Below are positions 50,042 to 57,716 of a stretch of 64,000 bases of DNA, one piece after another. The notes beneath the pieces were generated by a model. The model saw only the letters and a list, made by a program, of their open reading frames with translations. It was not told where the DNA came from and did no database searches. This DNA comes from Actinoplanes derwentensis (GTDB taxonomy: Bacteria > Actinomycetota > Actinomycetes > Mycobacteriales > Micromonosporaceae): contig NZ_LT629758.1 in assembly GCF_900104725.1 (NCBI RefSeq), forward strand, positions 2,666,001 to 2,730,000, read 5' to 3'. How positions within the stretch are numbered: position 1 is the first letter of the stretch; each line of letters opens with the position of its first letter. Both the position numbers and the translations under genes were made by a program.

Positions 50042-51082
50042 ATGACAACACCCGACACCCGAACGGTCGTCCAATTCCACCAATTGCTTCTCCGCCTCGC
50101 CGGATGGGCCCCGGACGACACCATCCGCGACGCCCGTGACCTGCTCGCGCGCGGACTCGTCACCGATGTCGCCGCCCGCGTGGTCGAGACCGTAGTCAGT
50201 GATCGGGTGCCGATCAGGCCCCAGGACGCGGGCCTGCTCGCCGCCACCGTGCCCGATCTGCCGGAGACCGTGATGCTCATGAACGCGGCCGAGGCCGGGG
50301 AGAACGAACGTCCGGCAGTGGAGTTCGTGCCCTCGCTCCCCGACCCGCTCACCATGACACCGCCGCCGATGCTTCTCGATCTCACCGGCACCGGCACCCT
50401 CGACCCGCTCGACGCCGCTGTCGTGGAGGCGCTCGACCAGGTCGCCGGCCCGGTCGCGCTGTGGCGTGCCTGGCGGCTCCCGCAGCACGACCGGCCGGCC
50501 GGGACCCCGCCGATCCCGGTCTACCTGCTGGAGACGGCGGGTGACGCGGCCGGCCGCCCCGGCGCCGCCGCCTGGATCCAGTCGTCGATCGCCGCCGCCG
50601 GTCGCGACGATGCCCAGGTCGAGGTCTTCGGATCCGACGCGGAGCTGCCGCCCTACCAGCGGTCGGCTCGCGGCCGGTCGGCGCTGCTGTGGGCGGCGGC
50701 CCCGGCCGAGCCGGTCACCGTCGCCCGGGTCTTCGACTCGTACACCCCGGAGACCGGCGGCCAGTTCGACCCGGAGCATCCGCTGCTGGCCGGCGGTGAC
50801 GAGGCGACCCGGGTCCTGGACTACCTGAACCAGGGCCATGTCCTGCTCGCCACCACGATGCGCGAGCCGGACGTCTTCGACACCGATGCCGGGCCGGTGG
50901 TGCCGTCGAGTTTCCGCACCGACGGCCGTTTCGTGTGGACCGACGCGGTCGGCTACTACCTGCGCACCTACGCCCTGAGCCCGGACGCCGAGCTGCTGGA
51001 TCACGTCCGGGAGCGGGATTTCGCAGCGCCGGAGGTGGACGCGGTGGCCGAGCATCGAGCCTTGGCCGCGCTGATGGGCTGA
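50042..51082 (+). CDS. Unrecognised protein downstream of the giant toxin; candidate immunity or accessory factor
   Basis: 346 aa from ATG 50042 with GGAG upstream. A GTG at 50012 is in frame, overlaps the giant gene's stop (GTGA) and would add ten residues; either start is possible. There is no signal peptide or membrane span. The first 90 residues are helical. The C-terminal part contains FRTDGRFVWTDAVGYYL, a segment I associate with widespread uncharacterised actinobacterial proteins. It is coupled to the toxin gene and is the last gene of the operon, the usual position of a toxin's immunity gene. The sequence itself does not show immunity function. Confidence 0.8.
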   Translation: MTTPDTRTVVQFHQLLLRLAGWAPDDTIRDARDLLARGLVTDVAARVVETVVSDRVPIRPQDAGLLAATVPDLPETVMLMNAAEAGENERPAVEFVPSLPDPLTMTPPPMLLDLTGTGTLDPLDAAVVEALDQVAGPVALWRAWRLPQHDRPAGTPPIPVYLLETAGDAAGRPGAAAWIQSSIAAAGRDDAQVEVFGSDAELPPYQRSARGRSALLWAAAPAEPVTVARVFDSYTPETGGQFDPEHPLLAGGDEATRVLDYLNQGHVLLATTMREPDVFDTDAGPVVPSSFRTDGRFVWTDAVGYYLRTYALSPDAELLDHVRERDFAAPEVDAVAEHRALAALMG

Positions 51083-51271
51083 CAGACCTTTTTCACCCCT
51101 TGGTCGTACGATCCCCGAGCGCCCGCCTTTTCGCCCGAGCAATTGTCGGAATCATCAAGAAACCGTCAACAGATCCTCCACAGCCGACGATTACGTTTCT
51201 CCACAAGGGCATTCGGCGGAATCTCGGAACAGTGATTTCCGTCGCATGCCGAGGTTTACCAAGGAGGATTC

Positions 51272-51715
51272 GTGAATCTGTTGAACAGGCGTATCGCCAC
51301 CGTGGGCGCGAGTATCGCCGTGGCCCTGACCGGCTCGCTCGTCGCGATCTCCTCGCCCGCTTCGGCCGCCTACGCCTGCCCGGCGAAGCAGGTCTGCCTC
51401 TACGAGGACTACAACCAGCAGGGCAGCCCGGCCACGCTGGCCGGGCTGGTCCAGGGCGCCGGTGGGGTCGGCTACTTCTGGGACCACAAGTTCCACAACG
51501 GCGTGAACCTCAACGACAAGGCGTCGTCGGTCCACAACAACACCAGCCAGTGGGTACGGGTCTACGAGAACAACAACTTCGGCGGCCGGTCGACATTCGT
51601 CGCGCCGTACGCGAAGACCAATTTCACCGGCGGCAACGCCCAGGTTCGCAACGACCAGGCTTCCTCGGCCCGGTTCGAGGAGCCCTGCCAGCCGAACGAA
51701 CCGTGGTGTGTCTGA
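51272..51715 (+). CDS. Secreted peptidase inhibitor family I36-like protein
   Basis: 147 aa, GTG start at 51272 behind AGGAGG. A Sec signal peptide (residues 1-32, cut at ASA-AYA) is followed by AYACPAKQVCLYEDYN, then NLNDKASSV and a beta-crystallin-like second half ending in a Cys-rich tail. Family I36 (the Streptomyces metalloprotease inhibitor SMPI) has this fold. Inhibitor activity is inferred. The gene has its own terminator (51747-51785). Confidence 0.82.
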   Translation: MNLLNRRIATVGASIAVALTGSLVAISSPASAAYACPAKQVCLYEDYNQQGSPATLAGLVQGAGGVGYFWDHKFHNGVNLNDKASSVHNNTSQWVRVYENNNFGGRSTFVAPYAKTNFTGGNAQVRNDQASSARFEEPCQPNEPWCV

Positions 51716-51746
51716 GTTCTCCGGTAATTGAAAGTAATTGAAAGGG

Positions 51747-51785
51747 AATCGGGGCGGGCCACGAATGAAGTGGCCCGCCCCGATT
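51747..51785. terminator. Bidirectional terminator hairpin
   Basis: A perfect 16-bp stem (AATCGGGGCGGGCCAC and its complement) with a 7-base loop, between convergent genes. Confidence 0.85.
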
Positions 51786-51789
51786 TCGT

Positions 51790-52425
51790 TCAGGCAGGTG
51801 GCGCGCCGAGTTCCCGGCGCAGCCGCTGGTTGGTCTCCCGCAGATCCGCCAGCTCGTTCTGCAGCTTCTCCAGCGCGGGGGCGAGCTCGTCCTGCGTCCA
51901 TCGCGGGGTGATGTGCTGCGGGCAGTTCCAGTCGAAGGCGTGCACCTCGACGGTGATCACCCGTTCGATGTACGCGCGATAGTCCGGGGTGCTGACCAGC
52001 GCCACCAGATCGGCCGCGTCGGGACGCCGGGCGTCGACCACCCGGGCCTCGCCGAGGATCTTGAGCCGGCGCTGCAGCGGGTAGTCCATCAGCAGCAGCG
52101 ACACCTTCGCGGACGATCCGAGGTTGCCGACCGACACGTACTGCCGGTTCCCGCGGTAGTCGGCCCAGCCGAGCAGGGTCGGGCTCAGCACCCGCAGGAA
52201 TCCGGGCGGCCCGCCCCGGTGCTGGACGTACGGCCAGCCGCTCTCGCCGACGGTCCCGAGGTAGAAGGTGTCGCGCTCGGCGATGAACGCGGCCTCGTCG
52301 TCGCCGATTTCGGTACCGGTGTCGTATCCGGCGATCAGGCGCCGCATCGCGGTGTGGCTGCCGTACTCCCGTTGCGCGGCTTCGACCGAGGGTGTTTCGA
52401 GCGCGTTCAGGTAGCGGTATGGCAC
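51790..52425 (-). CDS. Pyridoxamine 5'-phosphate oxidase-fold FMN protein
   Basis: 211 aa, GTG 52425 behind GGAGG. The body has the split-barrel flavin-reductase fold of PPOX-type proteins: FIAERDTFYLGTVGESGWPYVQHRGG, then LGWADYRGNRQYVSVGN, then VSLLLMDYPLQRRLKILGEA. A C-terminal coiled helix (LEKLQNELADLRETNQRL) is unusual and may mediate oligomerisation. The substrate is unknown. It is a single gene with its own terminator. Confidence 0.85.
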   Translation of the reverse strand: MPYRYLNALETPSVEAAQREYGSHTAMRRLIAGYDTGTEIGDDEAAFIAERDTFYLGTVGESGWPYVQHRGGPPGFLRVLSPTLLGWADYRGNRQYVSVGNLGSSAKVSLLLMDYPLQRRLKILGEARVVDARRPDAADLVALVSTPDYRAYIERVITVEVHAFDWNCPQHITPRWTQDELAPALEKLQNELADLRETNQRLRRELGAPPA

Positions 52426-52486
52426 GGCATCCTCCAGGAGCTGGTTTCGCCGCGATGCTAGCCAGCCGCACTTGACGATTCGTGGA

Positions 52487-52957
52487 TCAGCGCTCGAGGA
52501 CGTACTGCCGGACGCCCTGCCCCGCCGAGGACGACAACCGCCAGTCGCCCGGCTGGAACGCGGCGCCGCGATCCAGCCCCAGCAGGGCTGCCACGGCCGT
52601 GTTGCCGGCGGCGGACAGCGCGGACACCCGGGTCATCCCGGACGCCGCGCACCGGTCCAGCAGAGCGCGGACCAGGCCGGTGCCGATGCCCCGGCGCTGC
52701 CACTCGTCGGCGACGAAGACCGCGATCTCGCAGCCGACACATTCCGCGACACCCACCGGCGTCCCGTCCACGAACGCCACCTCGATCAGATGCTCGGCCT
52801 GCTCCAGCTGGTGCAGATAGGCCGTGGGGAGCACACACGTGCCGGTCAGGAAACGAGCGGTCAGGGTCTGTGCGGAGAACGAGCCGGCCGCCGCCCGGAG
52901 CAGGGACAGATCAGCACGCCGCCACGGCCTGATCTCGGCGGCCATCGTCGCGATCAT
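52487..52957 (-). CDS. GNAT-family N-acetyltransferase
   Basis: 156 aa from ATG 52957, six bases after GGAAGG. Motif A is present as VFVADEWQRRGIGTGLVRALL, with the acetyl-CoA loop R-R-G-I-G-T-G. VGVAECVGCEIA forms the preceding strand. The C-terminus is variable and the acceptor is unknown. It is divergent from the next gene on the right, with about 160 bases between them. Confidence 0.85.
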   Translation of the reverse strand: MIATMAAEIRPWRRADLSLLRAAAGSFSAQTLTARFLTGTCVLPTAYLHQLEQAEHLIEVAFVDGTPVGVAECVGCEIAVFVADEWQRRGIGTGLVRALLDRCAASGMTRVSALSAAGNTAVAALLGLDRGAAFQPGDWRLSSSAGQGVRQYVLER

Positions 52958-53115
52958 GAGGTTCCTTCCAGGAGAGGCCCCGGCCCTTGACGGGAGTGAA
53001 GAGGACCGGGGCCGTCCCGGGTTCATACGGTAGGGCGGAGCAGTGGACGGCCACTGGATCGTGAATCCACCGCCGGGTGCACAAGCTGTCAAGTCGCCCT
53101 CGATACGGTCGCGGC

Positions 53116-53499
53116 ATGACTGTCCTGGAAGAGCTCGGCGCCGCGAAGTACGTCCTGCTGACGACCTTCCGCCGGGACGGCCGCGCGGTGTCGACAGCGG
53201 TGTGGATCCTGCCCGCCCCCGGCGGCGAGCTGGCCGTCTGGACCGGCGAGGACACCGGCAAACTCAAACGGATCCGCAACAACAGCGACGTCACGCTGGC
53301 GCCCTGCACGGTCCGGGGCAAGGTGCTGGGCGAGACGGTGCGGGCAACCGCCCGGATCGGCAGCCGTGAGCAGACCCTCTGGGCGACGAAGCGGATCCTG
53401 CGCAAGTACGGCCTGATCGGCCTGTCAGTCCTCACCGGCAGCCTGCTCAAGAACCGCCGGATCGGCGGCGTCGCGGTCCTACTGACCCTTCAGGACTGA
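53116..53499 (+). CDS. PPOX-class F420-dependent oxidoreductase-like protein
   Basis: 127 aa; ATG 53116 is chosen over an upstream ATG at 53077 because family members begin near the first helix (LEELGAAKYVLLTTFRRDG). STAVWILPAPGGELAVWTGEDTGKLKRIRNN is the typical TIGR-type PPOX/F420 split-barrel sequence. The reaction is unknown. F420 binding is inferred from family resemblance. Confidence 0.82.
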   Translation: MTVLEELGAAKYVLLTTFRRDGRAVSTAVWILPAPGGELAVWTGEDTGKLKRIRNNSDVTLAPCTVRGKVLGETVRATARIGSREQTLWATKRILRKYGLIGLSVLTGSLLKNRRIGGVAVLLTLQD

Positions 53500-53504
53500 G
53501 GTCG

Positions 53505-54234
53505 TCACCGGGTCAGCTTCTCGGCCAGGCTGTCGAGCTGTTCGCACATGTGCGGAGGCCCACCGCCCTGGAAGGAACCGAGTACCTCGCTGGCCCGGTC
53601 GAACGCCTCCCGCGCCCCGCCTCGGCACCGAGGGTGATCAACAGCTCGGACAGGCCACGGAACGCCTGAAAGCGGTACGGGCCCTGGCCGACCGAGCGGC
53701 CCCGTCGGAGCGAACACCACCTGCGGGTTGAAGCTGCTGTGCAGGTAGTACTGCAGCAGCCGGGTGACCGCGGCACGCTGATCAGCCTCGGTGTCGATCG
53801 AGTGGAAGAGCTCTTCCGCGTACGCCCGGACCAGCACGTGCGCGGTGTAACAGCCGCCGTTCTGCTCGTTGACCAGCGCGGCCTCGGCCGGTTCCTACCG
53901 GCCTCGGCCGGTTCCTCCAGGGCGGCCCGGATGGCGGCGGCGTCCACACCGGCCAGACTGGCACAGGCCTCGGCGGTGATGCCTGCGGTGGGCGCCTGCG
54001 ACAGCAGCCAAAACAGCCGGGCCGCGCCGGGGCCGAGCTGGCGGTACGACCAGGAGAACGCGGTCCGCGGGTCTATCACGCCACGGCCCTCCGGGAACGC
54101 CGCCAGCCGTCGCGCGCCGTCACGCAGTTCGGCGGTGACCGTGGCCATCGACAGTTTCGGGCGCACACTGAGCCGGGCGGCCCGGACGGCCAGGGCCAGC
54201 GGCAGCCGGCCGCAGAGCTCCGGCCCGGGCGGAC
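53505..54234 (-). pseudogene. Truncated, frameshifted AfsR/SARP-type regulator fragment
   Basis: Reading leftward from 54234, LPLALAVRAARLSVRP, then TAFSWSYRQLGPGAARLFWLLSQAP, is the C-terminal part of an NB-ARC/STAND regulator of the AfsR/SARP group. The frame breaks at 53880-53919, continues in another frame as LVRAYAEELFHSIDTE, breaks again near 53690 and resumes as EAFDRASEVLGSFQGG. The N-terminal SARP and P-loop parts are missing, so the fragment lacks a start. Confidence 0.8.
53880..53919. repeat. 20-bp tandem duplication inside the regulator fragment
   Basis: GGCCTCGGCCGGTTCCT repeats with period 20. Removing one copy restores the frame AALEEPAEAALVNEQNGGCY on the minus strand, so the duplication itself caused the first frameshift. 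Confidence 0.85.
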
Positions 54235-54429
54235 CTAGAGAGTCTTCTGCGACGACGCCTTGTCGTTCATCTCGTTCGTCGACCAGTCCGGCCCGAAGTT
54301 CATCTCCCGGCCCGCCCACACCCAGATGGCGATGCCGCCCTTCTTCGTGTTGTAGCTACCCTCCGAATAGATGTAGAAACCGCGGTTCGAATCGAACCTC
54401 TTCGTGCCGGAAACCCAGCGATCCACCAC
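54235..54429 (-). pseudogene. Fragment of an I36-like secreted protein
   Basis: 64 codons with no signal peptide. The ending NEMNDKASSQKTL matches NLNDKASS in the gene at 51272, and the second half of the fold is missing. The frame ends at the junction with the regulator fragment. Confidence 0.6.
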
Positions 54430-54504
54430 CGGAAGAATGGCGGATCGCTCTTACTTTCCCGACGTTAATCACCGCCTCTGGACAGCCGATGGACGGTGAC
54501 TTGA

Positions 54505-55275
54505 TCAGTCGAGGGCCGGCAGCGAGGCCTTGCCCTTGTCCGGGATGACGAACGGGGTGTCGATGTCGGCGGTGCCCTCGCCGATCTTCACCGCGGCGAC
54601 CCCGACCCCGGTGCCGGCGATCTCACCGGTCGGGTCCTGGATGATGAAGACGTCCGCGCCGGTCCGGATCGTGTAGGTGGGCTTGCCGTTCGACTCACCG
54701 GTCTGCCGGAACCGGAAGATCTGGTCGGCGGCCGCCGCGTTACAACCGGCCGTCACCACGGTGCCGGGCCGGCCACCCGCGCCGAGTTTCGCCGACACGC
54801 ACAGCGCCTCACCGCCGGACCGCACCTTGGCGGTGCGGATGTGGAATTCATCGCCGCCAGCCGTGTCCGGTGTGAGCACGAACAGTTCTTTGTCACCGAA
54901 CGACGACGACAGACCAATCTTGCCGCCGTTGACCACACCGAGGGTGGCCTCGCTGTTCTGCGGCAGCAGGTAGACCTGCCGGGTTCCGCTGAACACGCCA
55001 CTGCCACCACCGCTACCAGTACCGCTACCGCCGGTGGCCGCGGTGGTGGCGGTGGCTGCCGGGCGGGTGGTCGTCCGAGTCGCGGGTTCGGTGGTCGTGG
55101 CGTCGGCGGTCGGCGCGGCGGCCGACTCCGACACCACCGGCAACGATGCCGGGTCCACCCCGAGCGACGGCGCCGAGACCGGCGGGGAATCACCCCCAGC
55201 GCTGTTGCAGGCGGAGGTGAGCAGCAGACCGGCGAGAGCCGCGGCAATCGCTGGAACACGAGCTGAGGAAAGCAC
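54505..55275 (-). CDS. Putative secreted lipoprotein with beta-trefoil-like C-domain
   Basis: 256 aa, GTG 55275 behind AGGAG. The N-terminus ends in the lipobox LTSAC (lipid-modified Cys23). A Thr/Ala/Ser-rich linker of about 65 residues follows, then about 150 residues of beta-rich sequence (RQVYLLPQNSEATLGVV, then EALCVSAKLGAGGRPGTVV, then DQIFRFRQTG). The repeats resemble ricin-type or fascin-like beta-trefoils. Ligand unknown. Confidence 0.78.
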   Translation of the reverse strand: MLSSARVPAIAAALAGLLLTSACNSAGGDSPPVSAPSLGVDPASLPVVSESAAAPTADATTTEPATRTTTRPAATATTAATGGSGTGSGGGSGVFSGTRQVYLLPQNSEATLGVVNGGKIGLSSSFGDKELFVLTPDTAGGDEFHIRTAKVRSGGEALCVSAKLGAGGRPGTVVTAGCNAAAADQIFRFRQTGESNGKPTYTIRTGADVFIIQDPTGEIAGTGVGVAAVKIGEGTADIDTPFVIPDKGKASLPALD

Positions 55276-55354
55276 GGCGAACTCCTAATACAGAGGTGTT
55301 TGTCGAAGTCTTTCCGCAGGCCCAGGGCCGCCACCAGCACCTGGAGCGGAACCG

Positions 55355-56512
55355 GTGACGAAGAGGCAGCGCCGATGGGCCGTTGTTACGGCCTACCGCC
55401 TCGTCGGATACGCCTTCCTGCGTGCGAGGATGCGGATCATGAGCGTTGCCGCGGCCCTGGTGTTCTTCGTGGTCGTCGCGGGCCGGTTTCTGCTGCCGCT
55501 GGCCATTCCGTACTTTCCGCTACCCGCCGTCATCGGCTGCCTGGTGCTCGACGGCGTGGACCAGACGATCTTCCAGAGCTTCGGGTACGACCCGCCTGGC
55601 TACCAGTCGTACGACAAGGCGATGGACGTCTACTACCTGTCCATCGCCTACCTGTCGACACTGCGCAACTGGACCAACCAGGCCGCGTTCGAGATCTCCC
55701 GGTTCCTGTTCTTCTACCGGCTGGCCGGAGCGCTCCTCTTCGAGGTCACGCAGGCGCGCTGGCTGCTGCTGGCCTTCCCCAACGTCTTCGAGTACTTCTT
55801 CATCGCGTACGAGACGATCCGGTCCCGCGGGTCACCGGTCACCCTGATGGCCACCTGGTGGATCAGCCTGGCCGGGGTGATCTGGGTGGTGGTCAAGCTG
55901 CCGCAGGAGTGGTGGCTGCACGTCGCCCAGTTGGACCTCACCGACGAGATCTCCGGCCATCAGTGGATCCTCGGGCTGATCGTCGCCCTGCTGGCCGGGA
56001 TCTCCGTGCTGTTTCAGCGACTGATCCGGCCACGGCTGCCGCCCGCCGACTGGGATTGGCGGGTCCGTCCCGAACCGCTGCCGGAGGAGATCGACGAGCC
56101 GCACGAGCAGGACGCCTGGCGGACCCGGTACGACGCCGTCTGGTCCTGGAACACCTTCGAGAAAGCGCTGCTGCTCAGCCTGGTCTGCGGCGTCTTCGGC
56201 CAGATGCTGCCCGACTTCACCGGCTCCACCACCGAACTGTTCGCCGGTGTGGCCGTCGCCGTCGTCATGAACGCGGCGATCTCACTGGCCGTCGCCCGGC
56301 GCAACTGGACGATCCGGTCCACCGGACTCGCCTTCGCCACCCGGCTGCTGCTCAACGTGGCGCTGGCCACGATCGGTGACTGGCTGCTCGGCCGGCAGAT
56401 GGACGGTTACGACACGCTGTTCTTCCTCACCATGATCTCGCTGATCACCACGTTGCACGACCGCTGGCGCCCGGTGCACCACTACCGCAGGCTCACCGCC
56501 ACGGCCGGGTGA
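55355..56512 (+). CDS. Polytopic membrane protein, function unknown
   Basis: 385 aa, GTG 55355. About nine hydrophobic segments, including VAAALVFFVVVAGRFLLPLA, FFYRLAGALLFEV, LMATWWISLAGVIWVVVKL, WILGLIVALLAGISVLF and LFAGVAVAVVMNAAISLAV, with a charged cytosolic loop around residue 240 (EEIDEPHEQDAWRTRY). No transporter signature is recognised. It is a single gene followed by a strong hairpin. Confidence 0.82.
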   Translation: MTKRQRRWAVVTAYRLVGYAFLRARMRIMSVAAALVFFVVVAGRFLLPLAIPYFPLPAVIGCLVLDGVDQTIFQSFGYDPPGYQSYDKAMDVYYLSIAYLSTLRNWTNQAAFEISRFLFFYRLAGALLFEVTQARWLLLAFPNVFEYFFIAYETIRSRGSPVTLMATWWISLAGVIWVVVKLPQEWWLHVAQLDLTDEISGHQWILGLIVALLAGISVLFQRLIRPRLPPADWDWRVRPEPLPEEIDEPHEQDAWRTRYDAVWSWNTFEKALLLSLVCGVFGQMLPDFTGSTTELFAGVAVAVVMNAAISLAVARRNWTIRSTGLAFATRLLLNVALATIGDWLLGRQMDGYDTLFFLTMISLITTLHDRWRPVHHYRRLTATAG

Positions 56513-56555
56513 GCCACGGCGGACCTGTCGCCGCTCCAGCTTCACGACCCGGGCC

Positions 56556-56590
56556 GCGGGGTTCGACCCGCGATCCGGGTCGAACCCCGC
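56556..56590. terminator. Terminator hairpin between convergent genes
   Basis: A 14-bp perfect stem (GCGGGGTTCGACCC and complement) with a 7-base loop. Confidence 0.75.
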
Positions 56591-56630
56591 AGCGGATCAG
56601 GCGCTTGTTCGGTACGGGTGGATGCTGCTG

Positions 56631-57008
56631 TCAGGCAACGCTGATGAAGGACATGGTGTCGTTCGCCAACCGACCGCCCAAGCCGTCGAAGTTGATCCGC
56701 TGGCCGGACAGCAGCCACGTGCTGGCACCCTGGGCGTTGAAGTCCGCGGTGACCCGGACGTTGGTGTCGGTGTTGTTGATGATCGAGGAAGCGGCGTCGT
56801 TGGCGGCGTCGCCGTTGTAGAAGTGCCAGTCCGGCAGGAAGTTGTGCACGCCGCTGTAGACGATGAGGACGCTGCCCGTCAGGTTGACGTTCTGGTAGAT
56901 GCAGACCTCCCCGTTCTTGCAGGCGTAGGCGGCCTGGGCCGGCGCCGGCAAGGCGACCAGGCTGGCGGCGACGGCCGCGGCTGCAGCGGCAACCATGCGC
57001 TTCTTCAT
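56631..57008 (-). CDS. Secreted I36-like protein (copy 2)
   Basis: 125 aa, ATG behind GGGGAG. Signal peptide (cut at AQA-AYA), then YACKNGEVCIYQNVNLTGS, then LPDWHFYNGDAANDAASSI. The mature domain is a single crystallin-like I36 domain, shorter than the copy at 51272. It shares most of its residues with the adjacent 57169 gene, so the pair arose by duplication. Confidence 0.85.
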   Translation of the reverse strand: MKKRMVAAAAAAVAASLVALPAPAQAAYACKNGEVCIYQNVNLTGSVLIVYSGVHNFLPDWHFYNGDAANDAASSIINNTDTNVRVTADFNAQGASTWLLSGQRINFDGLGGRLANDTMSFISVA

Positions 57009-57168
57009 ACGATCTCCCCATTCATGAACAAATTGTCTATCTCACCCTGACCGGCCCCTCTGGACAGGCAGTTCCTCCGCAGATGCGCCTGGTCGGAGCT
57101 GCCCCGGCGGGCGCGCCGCCCGGCCGGCCGACCTGCTCGGGCGGCCGGGTGCGGTGCCCGCTGAGGAG

Positions 57169-57555
57169 TTATCTGGTCAGCGAGATGTAGGACATGCTGT
57201 TGTCGGCCAGGACCAGGCCCTTGCCGTTGAGATTCAACTGCTCGCCAGGCGGGACCCACAGGCTCTTGCCCTGGGCGTCGAAGTCCTCGGTGATCCGCGC
57301 TGTCAGCGTGGTGGACCTGTTGATGATCGAGGAGGCGGCGTCGTTGGCGGCGTTGCCGTTGTAGAAGTGCCAGTCCGGCAGGAAGTTGTGCGCGCCGCTG
57401 TAGATGATGAGGACACTGCCCCTGAGGTTGACGTCCTCGTAGATGCAGACCTCGCCGGTCTGGCAGGCGTAGGCGGCCTGCGCGGGCGCCGGCGACACGA
57501 CCAGACCGGTGACGGCCGCCGCGACGGCAGCGGCTGCTGCCATGCGCTTCTTCAT
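57169..57555 (-). CDS. Secreted I36-like protein (copy 1)
   Basis: 128 aa, ATG 57555 behind GAGGAG. Same layout as its neighbour: MKKRMAAAAA signal peptide, AYACQTGEVCIYEDVNL, then LPDWHFYNGNAANDAASSI. The tandem arrangement suggests local duplication and a shared role as secreted protease inhibitors. Confidence 0.85.
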   Translation of the reverse strand: MKKRMAAAAAVAAAVTGLVVSPAPAQAAYACQTGEVCIYEDVNLRGSVLIIYSGAHNFLPDWHFYNGNAANDAASSIINRSTTLTARITEDFDAQGKSLWVPPGEQLNLNGKGLVLADNSMSYISLTR

Positions 57556-57716
57556 GGGTGCTCCTCGAATCTGAGTGTGCTTTCGGCATCACGCTGCCAC
57601 GCGGCACTGGACAGACACTTTCCGATCTGTTGACCGATGGGTGTTCGGAGTTGATTCGCCTGGTTGGCGCGGAGTTGGACGGGTGACGGCGACCTACCTG
57701 TCCTACAAAGGAATGC

